A stretch of 30,233 nucleotides of DNA from Chara braunii (GCA_003427395.1 BFEA01000179.1:666094-696326), one strand, 5' to 3'. Counted from the stretch's first letter, positions 9,391 to 18,740 are shown. A program made the numbers and translations. Notes: generated by a model from the sequence alone, not told the origin.

Positions 9391-9474
9391 CAATTTTGAA
9401 GCTACATGCTCAACCTGCTCAAGGGCAATCTCCCCAAATTCATCCCAAACCTGAGAATCAGGCTCTTCATTGTC
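9391..9474 (-). CDS. Coding block 7: acidic internal exon, 28 codons
   Basis: Acceptor TTTATTTACAG precedes 9474 and donor TTG/GTATTT follows 9391. The 84 bases encode DNEEPDSQVWDEFGEIALEQ then VEHVASKL with no stop. The acidic character matches the previous block, which supports one transcript. Function unknown. Confidence 0.5.
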
Positions 9475-9724
9475 CTGTAAATAAACCAATGATAAAGTGA
9501 TTCCACGAAGTCAAATCATGGATTTCTTGTTCTGAGAGTTTTTACTGCAAAAGAGATTTCACTTGAATTAATAAAATGTCAAACCACTCATGCTCTTTGT
9601 GATTTGTATGATGTTTGTTAAACTCATGAGATTCAGAAACAATGTATGAAGAAGAGTAATGCACTGTGGAAGGAAAAATTTGTTACACTCAAACCCTAAA
9701 TTTTCTAAGAAGGTGTGCGCATAC

Positions 9725-9807
9725 CTTACTTATTTCTTCTTCATCCCCCACATTTTTTATCTCACAAGCTGGCCCCTCATGATCGCTCTCACCATCGCTT
9801 GCACAAA
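9725..9807 (-). CDS. Coding block 6: acidic internal exon
   Basis: An 83-base candidate exon encoding CASDGESDHEGPACEIKNV then GDEEEISK, with donor AAG/GTATGC after 9725. The acceptor ACGAGAAG at 9808 is weaker. It ends in phase 0 and joins the next block in frame, giving a continuous acidic segment. Confidence 0.45.
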
Positions 9808-9851
9808 CTTCTCGTAATCAATAGGTGTGGCCCCCTACTAACAACATTTGA

Positions 9852-10633
9852 GCCATCACTAATGAGCATTAAAAAAAATGTATGAGTCCTCATCGATAGT
9901 CGGACACTAAAATGCATGAGTCCTCTTAACAGGTGTTCCATCCTGCCATTCTGCGTTGCCACTTGTACGCACCCTCGTACGAGTACGGATTCATACTCTT
10001 GTACTTGTACGCTAGGGGCCCCGTACGAGGTTTTTTTTTTTTTTTTTTTAATNNNNNNNNNNNNNNNNNNNNNNNNNNNNNNNNNNNNNNNNNNNNNNNN
10101 NNNNNNNNNNNNNNNNNNNNNNNNNNNNNNNNNNNNNNNNNNNNNNNNNNNNNNNNNNNNNNNNNNNNNNNNNNNNNNNNNNNNNNNNNNNNNNNNNNNN
10201 NNNNNNNNNNNNNNNNNNNNNNNNNNNNNNNNNTTTTTTTTTTTTTTTTTGCTTTTTCGTACGGGGGCGTACAAGATGTACAGGTTTTCGTACAGGTTCC
10301 CGTACAGATCCCGTACAGATATTACCTGTACGTTTCGTACTGAAAGACCCCGTACGTGTACTCTATGCAACATAGCTGCCAGCATTGATTGCCTTGGAGA
10401 ACTAGGGGATTAACCGGACACACAATATAAGAGGTCAAAGCGGCAACCATCTCCCTCGATCAACACAGTCAACCAAAGCTTCCCTTATACCTTCTTAAAA
10501 CTTTATGGGATACTGGAGTTGCATCATGATATTTTCAGTAGGTGCAACTCTCCACGAATAACATGGGAGTAATCACCAATGAGTCCATTAAAAAAAAAAA
10601 AAAAAGTATGCAGCCCTTCACCGATAGTTTGAT
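9852..10633. repeat. Dispersed pair of similar segments flanking the gap
   Basis: 9852-9905 (CACTAATGAGCATTAAAA, then GTATGAGTCCTCATCGATAG) resembles 10570-10633 (CACCAATGAGTCCATTAAAA, then GTATGCAGCCCTTCACCGAT). They look like two copies of one small element, one on each side of the GTAC-rich gap region. Confidence 0.45.
9960..10370. repeat. GTAC-rich sequence around an assembly gap of N
   Basis: Bases 10053-10233 are N (181 positions), with a T-run on each side. The known flanks contain 16 GTAC words in under 200 bases, mostly as CGTACAG, CGTACGAG or TTGTACG. All open frames across this part include unknown residues and are artefacts. The gap was probably caused by a longer array of the same repeat. 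Confidence 0.75.
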
Positions 10634-11211
10634 CCCTCAGTTAAACCAAGGATTACAACGATCAATTACTACACCTAGTCGACCATCCATGCCCAATAGA
10701 GACTGAATATCTCAGCATAAGATCCTCATATTTCTACTTTACAAATAACATTTCTTTCATACTACAACTTCACACAGAGAGTGCAACTACACTCTGCTGC
10801 AGTCTGCAGAAAAGGTAGCTACCAAAAGACAGTTTAAAGAGTCAATGGGCTGGGAGACAAATATGGTTACAGAGGAGGAGAAACAAAAGATGGCGAAACA
10901 TTTTAGATAGATGCGTAGTCTGCTCAGATAAAGAACACGGAGAGTTATACTGTTTAATGAGATGTAAAGAAGCAAATGAACTTTAGGCAAGGGCTTATCA
11001 TACCATCGCTTCTCATCCCCCTTCCTTGAGCGCCCATCCAGATTCTCTTATAGACTGTTATCGCTTCCAAGAAGAGCAAGGCAGAAAAACCGTGGTTCGG
11101 TCTGATTTGTAAAGTCACTCTATGCGCAATCTGGAACGAGAATTTCAGCACGAGTTTGTACAAGACTAAAAGTGCAATTAATAAAGAGTGGGCTAGCCTG
11201 CTACAAACATC
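10384..11211. other. No gene supported; intron-like DNA
   Basis: AT-rich, with an A-run at about 10590-10605. Minus-strand frames at 10787-10990 and 10954-11268 have no domain or convincing splice boundaries. Confidence 0.35.
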
Positions 11212-11475
11212 ATGATTGGAGCAGAGACTCTCTGCAAATGGAGAACTCTGAGGGTTAAGAAGACTCATTCGGACACAAGTCAGTTAAACTTAACAAAGTT
11301 GAAAACAATCTGGCGAGTGAAGAGCAAAGTGGAAGACATTAACAATGTGGTTCAAATTCAAGGATTGACACAATTTAGAAATTTCATTATGCAGAATAGA
11401 AACCTAGACAGAGAGGCTTCAGAAACTAACGATCTAATGGAAAAATGGTTGCCTTCTTATGATTTTTTAAAATAG
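11212..11475 (+). other. Unrecognised 87-codon open frame
   Basis: ATG at 11212, stop TAG at 11473-11475. The product is Lys/Asn/Gln-rich, with segments TKLKTIWRVKSKVEDINNV and QFRNFIMQNRNLDREASET. The composition suits a helical protein or a retroelement fragment. It lies antisense to, and inside, a putative intron of the minus-strand locus. It may be a chance frame. Confidence 0.2.
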
Positions 11476-11720
11476 TTGGTAGAACTGAGAAGCACAAAGG
11501 ACCTGAAACGAATACATAAGAATGACAAACTGAAAGTTAATCCTCCTGTAGCAGTCAGGGATTGCTCAGCGAAACGAAAGGATGCGTGAGTGAGTACATG
11601 CTATATGTGAATTTATTGACTTGCCGAGGAAATAGCTATTGGACTGATGCTGCCCACAATGGATATGAAGCCTGAGCCATAAGGCCCAATTTTGCAGAAA
11701 AGGCAAAAAAAAATACATAC

Positions 11721-11885
11721 CTCTGTCTCTTCAAGTACCTGTCCGTGTGAATCAATATCACGGTTCACTAAAGTATTTTTTGTATTTATACTTGTTTCAT
11801 AAAAATTGATGAGCCTACTTCTTGCTGTCCTTTTCGTGACAGTCACTTTCATAATAACTTCATTCTTAATAAACAGATTCATGAC
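11721..11885 (-). CDS. Coding block 5: internal exon of 55 codons
   Basis: A clean exon: acceptor CATTCAG before 11885, donor GAG/GTATGT after 11721, length 165 with no stop in frame. It encodes VMNLFIKNEVIMKVTVTKR, TARSRLINFYETSINTKN and DIDSHGQVLEETE. Rich in polar and basic residues. Not recognised. This is one of the best-bounded exons in the window. Confidence 0.5.
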
Positions 11886-12320
11886 CTGAATGCCAAAAAC
11901 AAGATACATACTCAATTAATAATATCAAATTAAAAAATGTAGTTAGTACATAAGCATGTGATAGCATGTGTCATGTGATATAAATTTTCTCTATACTTAT
12001 GTAAAAGAAGAAAAAAGACTCTTTTGCAACAATATTATGATGTTTCACCATTGCATCTCACAATTAGAAATAAAATGAGCACTGACAAGTAACGAAGCAC
12101 AGAGCCACGAGCTCGTTGCCCACTTATGCATGTAGAAAAGTTCAAACAATGATGAGTTCAAGGTTGTTATGACATATACATTTACACAAGTGTAATTTCT
12201 GATTTCAGCATATAAACAAGCAAGCCTCTCTGTCTCTCATAGAACTCTGCAAAGTTGATTGTCTAATCACTATTTATGTCACTAGCACCAAGGACATGTG
12301 AAATATCTACATTGTGAGCA

Positions 12321-12456
12321 CATTAAGGGCACTTTACAGATGTCACTCTGTCTACTTTTTCTCGCATATCTATCGCTCTCCTCTTGCAGTTCCTCCGTGA
12401 AGAAGAACTTCCTTGTTCTTCTGTCCCATTAAGGGCACTTTACAGATGTCACCCTG
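12321..12456. repeat. Two copies of a 30-bp motif, 106 bp apart
   Basis: CATTAAGGGCACTTTACAGA and the next ten bases occur at 12321-12350 and 12427-12456 with one difference. The second copy lies just beyond coding block 4 in minus-strand sense. Confidence 0.85.
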
Positions 12457-12488
12457 CCAATGTCGCGATATACAATGACATTCATCAA

Positions 12489-12947
12489 TCATGGGCTGAA
12501 GATATCAGGAATGCGCACGGTTTGGTCTGGATCACCGAAAGTATCAAAGTAGTCTTGCAGAATTGTGATACAATCGGAGTTGCTTGACATGTCTTGCCTT
12601 ACTCTCTCACCAATGACCAGTGTGAAGTGATAGAGGACAGATCCTCTGCGTGACTGCCATGATTTCCCAAAGAACTGAGAGTCTCCATAAGTCTTGACGC
12701 AAATTTTAATATTTGACGGTTCATAATTTTCTACCCATGATCTCCCTCTGGAAATAAGTTTAGACTGGTTCGAGTCTAAAACTCATAGCTCCCACCTCAA
12801 ACCTAGATGATCTAGCTGCAATGTGATGAAATGTACTTTCTGTAAGGCGATTGTGATTTCTTCCTGTTGATCTACCAACATGCAAATGAAACCATGACAC
12901 GCATCTAACAAATCGGGTTTCCACGATTGACCATCACCTGCCATAGC
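12489..12947 (-). CDS. Coding block 4 of the minus-strand locus (longest; one in-frame TGA)
   Basis: It reads for about 150 codons, interrupted once by TGA at 12783-12785. Segments include DGQSWKPDLLDACHGFICM, LVDQQEEITIALQKVHFITL, then after the stop SWVENYEPSNIKICVKTYGD, SQFFGKSWQSRRGSVLYHFT, and DCITILQDYFDTFGDPDQ, ending at a stop at 12489. Removing a 55-base piece between CTAG/GTTTGA and ATTTCCAG would avoid the TGA, but such an intron would be unusually short for a plant. The frame continues protein-like just past the final stop. The plus-strand frame at 12384-12587 is its shadow. Function unknown. Confidence 0.45.
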
Positions 12948-12985
12948 TTGGAAGGAATCAGAAATATAGGACTGTAACTATGTGA

Positions 12986-13102
12986 TTAAATGCTCCAGTG
13001 ACAAACAGCCAACTGCGTATCAGATTCACCTTTCAAGGAGTTATGATATGTGGCAACCCAAGGACATCTAACAACAAGCGAATATCCTCTGAATTTTGGC
13101 AC
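12986..13102 (-). CDS. Coding block 3 of the minus-strand locus
   Basis: It starts after a strong acceptor, TTGTTTATTTGTGTAG, at 13103. The open frame encodes VPKFRGYSLVVRCPWVATYH and then NSLKGESDTQLAVCHW before a stop at 12988. The true 3' boundary is probably a donor inside the block. An alternative frame from the same acceptor, beginning CQNSEDIRLLLDVLG, stays open for 22 codons, so the phase is uncertain. Confidence 0.35.
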   Translation of the reverse strand: MPKFRGYSLVVRCPWVATYHNSLKGESDTQLAVCHWSI

Positions 13103-13596
13103 CTACACAAATAAACAATTAAATCAAAATAAATGAAACAAAGACATATATTACTGATATAACCATTCAAATTTGTGACTGGATGTGTGATACCTGCAAT
13201 AACACACAAACACACAGCATGGAGAGGGGAAAACGGAGAGGAAAATCAATACAACCAATGAGATGCCAATTTTATTTTATTATTTTAAATAAGGGCGGGA
13301 CATGTTTGCTAACAATTGTTTTTTGCAGATTTTTTGCGCTTTGCTGCTTCGGTTTAAAATAAGGCGACAAAGATTGATGGAGAAGAGTGACAATCACGGA
13401 GAGTAAGTTGACCGAGATATTCCAGAGAGGAGAGGAGGGAGCATAATGATGATAGTACAAAGACGACACAACGACGTGCATGTATGCGGTACGAGACACG
13501 ATGAAGGAAGGGCGGGACAACCTTTGACATACAGAGAACTCAAACTCTTGATCTGCTCATAATTGTAGGCGATTACACGTGTGTATGTATGTCTAC

Positions 13597-13765
13597 CTTT
13601 CATCGTCACATATGCACATGCCCAGATAGTACTGACGAGTCGTGACGACCCCATTAAATAATTTTCTACAACAATCATAGGAATTGGCAAGTTTGAATAA
13701 GCAGTGAATTTTTCTGAGTGAATCACGACCATACCAGGTAGTACCTTCATACTCTTCCCATCATA
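13597..13765 (-). CDS. Coding block 2 of the minus-strand locus
   Basis: It encodes YSYDGKSMKVLPGMVVIHS, then EKFTAYSNLPIPMIVVENYL, then SRLVSTIWACAYVTMK. It ends at ATGAAAG followed by GTAGAC, a usable splice donor at 13596. It overlaps block 1 by a few bases in a different frame. Not recognised. Confidence 0.4.
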
Positions 13766-14027
13766 TGAATAACCTTATCCCTTGCATTATCCACAATCAA
13801 AAAAACACGGTGAAACACTTCCTCTGCCAGTCTAGTTGCGTCCAGACTCACTCTTGTGTGGTAGGTAAAATCGCCAGTCGTTATCAATCTCCCACTACCT
13901 GCTTCCCTGACCATAATAGATCGGAGCCAATAGACGACGGGGACATTGACAGTAGTGTGACTTACATAGAAAACCCAATTATTCGACTGAAAAAGTGTCT
14001 GCAGCCGCACCCATGAGGTGGGGTATG
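13750..14027 (-). CDS. Coding block 1 of the minus-strand locus
   Basis: Open for about 90 codons. It includes RLQTLFQSNNWVFYVSHT, VPVVYWLRSIMVREAGSGR, LITTGDFTYHTRVSLDATR and LAEEVFHRVFLIVDNARDKV. Composition is that of a folded globular protein, with regular hydrophobic spacing. Family unknown. The frame ends at a stop near 13747, and the next block continues one frame over, which points to a frameshift near a run of seven T (minus strand) or at 13760. Confidence 0.45.
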
Positions 14028-14185
14028 AAAACTACAATCGGAAATTTTTCACACCGTCGCACACTAGGCATAAACAACAATGCCACATGACAACTTAAGA
14101 AAGACTTTGGATTCATCCACATGGAGGCATTGCAAAAACTTTCCACGTCGCAACACTGAATTTCTTCAGTACATGATCCTGGTAA

Positions 14186-14270
14186 CGATTTCGTCACACC
14201 ACATGGCACTTTAGGAGGCCATGATTGCATCATGCCACATGGCGCTCTACGAGGCAATGATTGCATCCCT
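14186..14270. repeat. 36-bp minisatellite, 2.3 copies
   Basis: Units are 14186-14221, 14222-14257 and a partial from 14258. On the minus strand an open frame crosses them and yields 12-residue repeats of the form QSLPRRAPCGMM / QSWPPKVPCGVT. The frame is open from 14452 to 13979, but much of it is low complexity, so I do not claim a gene. Confidence 0.65.
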
Positions 14271-14284
14271 GTGTTCATTGTCTG

Positions 14285-14445
14285 GTGCACTGCTCTCTCT
14301 CTCTCTCTCTCTTTCTCTCGTAGGGGGAGGGCGAGGGTAAAAAAGTCACGCCAGACAAAAATAGTGAAATCAGAGAGTAAGGGGAAGGGGGAAGGGTAGG
14401 GGGAGGGCGAGGGTAAAGTGGTAGGGGAAGAAGGGGCTAAGGTGG
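14285..14445 (+). repeat. (CT)n tract and G-rich, quadruplex-prone segment
   Basis: A CT run (14292-14313) is followed by two copies of GTAGGGGGAGGGCGAGGGTA (near 14320 and 14395). Between 14381 and 14413 are six runs of three or more G with spacers of one to three bases, which fits the G-quadruplex pattern. A related motif, GGGGGTAAGGTGGGA, recurs near 14545. Confidence 0.6.
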
Positions 14446-14760
14446 GAGACATTGGTGTTTTAAGCTACGTTTTTCCCTCAATTTCACCTTTTTTTTTTCC
14501 TTTTTTTTTGGACCTTCAGTTTGGTCACCTATACTGGAAGCAGGGGGTAAGGTGGGATGCACTGTTTTTTTTAAACTTCATTTTACATCCCCCTAGGGTC
14601 GGGTGCAATGTCCCAACACAATCAGCATTTGACGATTGTATTCCGCAGATCAAGATGGGCCCATCTCTTAGACCCCCACCAAGCTAATAATAAAAATCGG
14701 GTCAGGCAGCCAAGCAATCAGACTATCTTCAACCTCAGGCGAATCGCGAAACTCAAATTT
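14446..14760. other. No gene; contains a segment shared with 18532-18567
   Basis: T-runs near 14490 and 14505. Bases 14632-14665 (GACGATTGTATTCCGCAGAT then CAAGATGGG) are repeated in reverse orientation at 18532-18567. No supported protein. Confidence 0.5.
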
Positions 14761-14823
14761 GAAGCAATGAAGAGAGACACAAACACGAACACAGAGAGCG
14801 AGAGAGACACAGACAAACACACA

Positions 14824-14828
<5 letters not shown>

Positions 14829-14893
<65 letters not shown>
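14829..14893 (+). repeat. (GA)n and (GACA)n microsatellite
   Basis: An AG run of about 45 bases followed by GACA repeats. Translations such as alternating Arg-Glu or Leu-Ser over this region are artefacts. The following 14905-14950 (GGCAACTGGCCTTGGAACA) resembles 17010-17050. Confidence 0.9.
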
Positions 14894-14960
14894 TAGAGAG
14901 ACAGAGAGAGAGAAAATGGCAACTGGCCTTGGAACAGCGTGATGGTGCACGTAGCACCAC

Positions 14961-15380
14961 GACAAACTACAGGCAATAGATGGTTTGAGTCCCTCTTGTC
15001 GGACGTGCGCCCAGTGACACCGCTCACCAATGACTTTAAATAAGTCGGGTACATGTAGTTACACAATTGATTGATTGATTAATTGGTTTGTAAAAAAAAA
15101 AAAACAGAGAAACAACCACAAGGTAACATACACAACACACACTGCGATGTAACGAAGAAATATAGGCGCGCGACAACCAATAACTCTCTTGACCTGTTGA
15201 AATACAGACTGAAGTCCAAATCCAAATACGATCAGATTAACACAATAGAATAATTGTGAATTACATGAGGCCGACCAGCTCAATGACGATATCTCAATCG
15301 TCACCGTTTGTGGAAAAAAAAAAAAAAAAAAATAGTGAAGACACGCCTCTTGTTGCTCGAGGATTGTGGATTTTCATTAG
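14961..15380. other. No gene seen
   Basis: AT-rich, with A-runs near 15090 and 15313 (the latter about 18 bases). A minus-strand frame at 15059-15304 is hydrophobic without motifs. Confidence 0.4.
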
Positions 15381-15384
15381 TCTC

Positions 15385-15434
<50 letters not shown>

Positions 15435-15454
15435 TCTTGCTCTCGCTCTCTCTC
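15381..15454. repeat. (CT)n/(CG)n microsatellite
   Basis: A CT run with two interruptions passes into alternating CG at 15421-15434 and back to CT. Confidence 0.9.
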
Positions 15455-15479
15455 TTCGGTTTATTCGACATTTTAGGAG

Positions 15480-15723
15480 TGTCGGTTCCGTGAACACCAA
15501 AGTGTTAACGATCATCAACACTTTTCATAGAATAGTATCAAATAGATATGACGTAAATGATTTACCCGCCGTAACAGAATTATATTGTACGAAACTGAAA
15601 CTATTGGAATACCCGTGGAAGACAACACGTTCGACAATCCTCGCCTTCGTCATAAATTGTAAAGACAATACAATGCGTAAAATCTTCTTTGAACTTCTGG
15701 AAATGGACGACATAAAAACATAG
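15480..15723 (+). other. Coding-like open frame, unrecognised
   Basis: The frame runs out of the microsatellite and becomes protein-like: TIINTFHRIVSNRYDVNDLP, YCTKLKLLEYPWKTTRSTIL and NTMRKIFFELLEMDDIKT, stop TAG at 15721-15723. The YPWKTTRS coding segment recurs 235 bases later (GAGTACCCGTGGAAG at 15842), where the frame is broken. Possibly an exon or relic of a repetitive helical protein or mobile element. No domain recognised. Confidence 0.3.
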
Positions 15724-16070
15724 TAAAGTCAAAGGTAATTAGCACACTAAAAATTGAATTCGAATGTCCATTAAAAGATAAAGCAACAGTCTACCTTCTA
15801 TCGAACGAAATTTAACAAAAGTCCTCAACGAACCAAGAGCAGAGTACCCGTGGAAGAAAACAGGTTCGACAACCTTAACCTTTCTCGAAATTGTCTAAGG
15901 TCCTCTCCAAAATAAAAAATGGATGAAAATGAAAAGGACTTGGCAAGACAAATCGAAATATAAAAGCATTTCGGATTTTGGACGAAAGATAAAAGCAACA
16001 AGACCATCTTAGGCCGGACAAAAAATTCAAAATCACGAATATAAAATCATACGTAAAAACAAGGGATATA
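15607..16070 (+). repeat. Diverged repeats, period about 210-235 bp
   Basis: GAATACCCGTGGAAGACAAC (15607) matches GAGTACCCGTGGAAGAAAAC (15842), and AAAGATAAAGCAACAGTCTA (near 15774) matches AAAGATAAAAGCAACAAGAC (near 15985). This suggests an old duplication of a coding unit, now decayed. Confidence 0.5.
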
Positions 16071-16256
16071 ACCACCAAACAGTCACAAAAGAAATTGAAG
16101 GACTATGCTTGTCTAAAAATTGTACTGACCAAATACAAAAATGCAATCATTTTTTTATCTCATGATATTCCATCGGAGGATTTAAAACGACACATCACTT
16201 GCAAGTTCACGAACACATATGCATAGCAAGCAAGAAAAAGGAAGCAGAAATTCTAA

Positions 16257-16541
16257 ATCCTCATTCCGAACGAGGACAAAAGGTCAGTACAAGGGAATGA
16301 AAATGACCAGATCATCGGATGTAAAGGCATAAACCTTTTTCGGAGAAGAAAATTTTTTGACATATCGCAACGAGGAGAACATCGGGACGTCAGAAGTCAT
16401 CAAATACGACGAGTATACGATGAGATGAGGAGACTGTGGGGACTAGGGTTCAACCAGATAGAAAAGTATTTGAACCGAAGGTGTTTATTTACTGTTGATA
16501 ATGGCTGGAAAGATTACTTGAGCAAAGAGGTAGAAGGGTAA
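16257..16541 (+). other. ATG-less open frame of 94 codons, unrecognised
   Basis: Open from a stop at 16254-16256 to TAA at 16539-16541. The only useful ATG is internal, so it would be an exon or a 5'-truncated relic. The product is basic: INLFRRRKFFDISQRGEH, RDVRSHQIRRVYDEMRRL, WGLGFNQIEKYLNRR, VDNGWKDYLSKEVEG. The stretch around RLWGLGFNQIEKYLN could form a helix-turn-helix-like pair, but that is only a visual impression. No family recognised. Confidence 0.35.
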
Positions 16542-16573
16542 TCGTGACTATATTGGTCACATGCCATGGACAA

Positions 16574-16622
16574 GACGTGTATTTTGTGAAAGTAAAGCCT
16601 TGCACGTGTTGTCCAATATTGC

Positions 16623-16661
<39 letters not shown>

Positions 16662-16716
16662 GATCTTGACGTGTATTTTGTGAAAGTAAAGCCTTGCACG
16701 TGTTGTCCAATATTGC

Positions 16717-16761
<45 letters not shown>

Positions 16762-16767
16762 GATCTT
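16574..16767 (+). repeat. Tandem duplication enclosing (CT)n tracts
   Basis: Unit 1 is 16574-16667 and unit 2 is 16668-16767. Both begin GACGTGTATTTTGTGAAAGT, contain GCACGTGTTGTCCAATATTG, then a CT run and CACGATCTT. The units differ almost only in CT length. Confidence 0.95.
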
Positions 16768-18040
16768 GAATATTTTGGCTTGCTCCTCCTCCTGCTCCAT
16801 CTCCTCCATTTCCACTTCTCTCTTACTCCTTCGCCTCTTTCCTGTTCTCCCCCTCCTTTTTCTCAGACATCATCTCACCATCTTCCTCTCTGTGCGCCTT
16901 CTTCTCGTCCACCTACTTTGCCTCCACTTGTTTGAACGATGATGCCCTTTTATGCATGCACAATATTGCATGGACAGTAGGAACAGGTTGATGGTGCGAC
17001 AGAGAGCGAGACGATAAGGCAACTGACTTTGGAACACGACGATGGTGGGGGGCGCCTGAAAGAGGAGGGGTCGCCTGATAATCATCGACCATCCTACACC
17101 GGCAAGTGGGAGAAGTAGCAAGGAAACAAAAACCAGTCAAGAGCTAATGTGAAGAGTACTTACCGCTTAATCTTCCTTGGTCACGGTGAGCGGTCAGCCT
17201 GCAGTGAGCACGGTTGTGCGGCTACAGCCTCCTTACCAAGCAATGTATGGTTGTTGGGCAGATCACTTCGTTGCACGTCGATCTCCGATGAAACCACTTC
17301 GATCCAGCTCAAGCAAGATTCAACTGAAGAGTACCAGCAAAGCAATCACTCACAGGTGAGAAAGAGCATCGATGCCCTATGAGACCACCAAGAGCGTTAT
17401 AGGCAGTAAATCCCGAGAAGCTTACATGGACCAATCGTGGCTCAAGTCGCCCCGACAATAACAGGCATGAAACCCTTGACGGGAAGTGATCCTGATTCGG
17501 TCGAACAACACTCCCAACAAGCTTAAGCTAGTCACTCGCAGTTGAAGTCACCACAATCATGCCATAATCTCAGCGGTCACTCCCGTCGAAGACAACAACT
17601 CCACCGTCAACACAAGCGACCCAAGTCGAACAACTCTCAAACAAATCGACCGCAAGTGAGAAGGCAACACAACTCCAATCGAAGGGAACTTAACCTCCAA
17701 CTCTCCCAACTCACCAGCAGTCGGCACAAGTGAGCCACATCGAGCAGCTTTCCAACCAAAACACGACATGCAACCTCCATTTCGTTGATCTCTCTGTCAA
17801 CGATTCTCCAGTTCTCTCACCAGATGTCCACGAAAATCGATTCAACAATGTTCAATCAGAAACGTCTCTCCCATTCCTGACATTGTATTTCCGACAAGAC
17901 GAAAACAATACAAAACGAGTAAAACGACTACCTCTTCTCCCCAAAATCCTCACCCCCTGCCGATCATACTCCTTAGCACAACCTCAGTCTCCACATTTGC
18001 AGCCAGCCGCGCCACGCGCGTCGCTGAACTAAATTTCATG
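16768..18040. other. No gene supported; pyrimidine tract then CAA-rich DNA
   Basis: 16780-16920 is TCC-rich. 17005-17050 resembles 14905-14950. 17500-17780 is CAA/CTC-rich with vaguely repeated CACAAGCGA and CAACTC words. Short frames (17149-17382, 17542-17733) are low complexity and unconvincing. Confidence 0.4.
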
Positions 18041-18740
18041 TAGCGTCACTGCGCCACCCTCACAATCCACGCATGCCACTGCACCACTCGCGCACATGCT
18101 TGGAGAGACCTAACTGCACAGCTACAACGTATAGTTTCAGGGTGCCAACTATAGTGGTCTCCACTTTCAATGCCCCCACCAAGCATCCTCGGAGCAGTAT
18201 CAACTCTTCCCCTCATATGTGGACGTGTTTTTGCAGATGTGCAAAAAAACCCATTGCTCACAGTGGGATGACTGGATGATAAAATGTTCATAGAGCCGAC
18301 CAATATATTTCACTCTTTCTGTTGCGGTTGGGGTTAAGCCTAACCGAAGAGTTCGGTTCATTCCCTCTGGTCGTGGCTAATCATGTGGGGGACGTTGGGT
18401 CCGCTTCCCAGCATATAATGAAATCTTCTTTGTTCTAAAAAAAAAAAAAATCGCCTCGAGTTTACTAAATTGCACATCTCCACAAACACGTCCAGCTTCG
18501 GGCGTTGAGTAACTATCCCAGTCTATGGACGTGACCCATCTTGGTCGACGGAACACAATCGTCATTTTCTCCACGTCCCTCATCCTGGGGCCGTTGAACT
18601 TTTTTAAATATTATTTTATAATTTTTAATCCAAAAAAGGCAAAAGCATACAACATGAAAAAAAGGTTCTGTAGTGATATTTGACCACTCGTAAGTTAAAC
18701 TGGCTGATGCTCCCAGGATAACTCTGGGTTGAATTGTGAG
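18041..18740. other. No gene seen
   Basis: 18532-18567 carries the inverted copy of the 14632-14665 segment. A-run at 18438-18451. AT-rich from 18600. No supported coding region. Confidence 0.4.

Larger units (their letters stand above)
8331..14027 (-). pseudogene. Possible multi-exon gene or pseudogene on the minus strand (whole locus)
   Basis: Several minus-strand coding blocks are bounded by GT donors and AG acceptors. In transcript order they are 14027-13750, 13765-13597, 13102-12986, 12947-12489, 11885-11721, 9807-9725, 9474-9391, 8738-8568 and 8422-8331. The phase across 9807-9725 and 9474-9391 is consistent. The long spacers are AT-rich and intron-like. Against an intact gene: one in-frame TGA at 12783-12785 (unless a very small intron removes it), a frame break near 13760, and an N gap at 10053-10233 inside one intron. 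No start codon, promoter or poly-A signal could be fixed. I do not recognise the product. The blocks may also come from more than one gene. Confidence 0.4.

Noticed and set aside
9789-10413. Frames of 136 to 198 residues across the N run
   Set aside because: Most of their length is unknown bases; they are artefacts of the assembly gap.
12740-12790. tRNA box B-like GGTTCGAGTCT
   Set aside because: It is the loop and arm of a small hairpin (TTTAGAC/GTCTAAA), with no box A upstream and no cloverleaf; it also lies in coding block 4.
14753-14979. Long frames of alternating Arg-Glu or Leu-Ser residues
   Set aside because: Direct translation of the GA/CT microsatellite; no stop can arise in such a tract.
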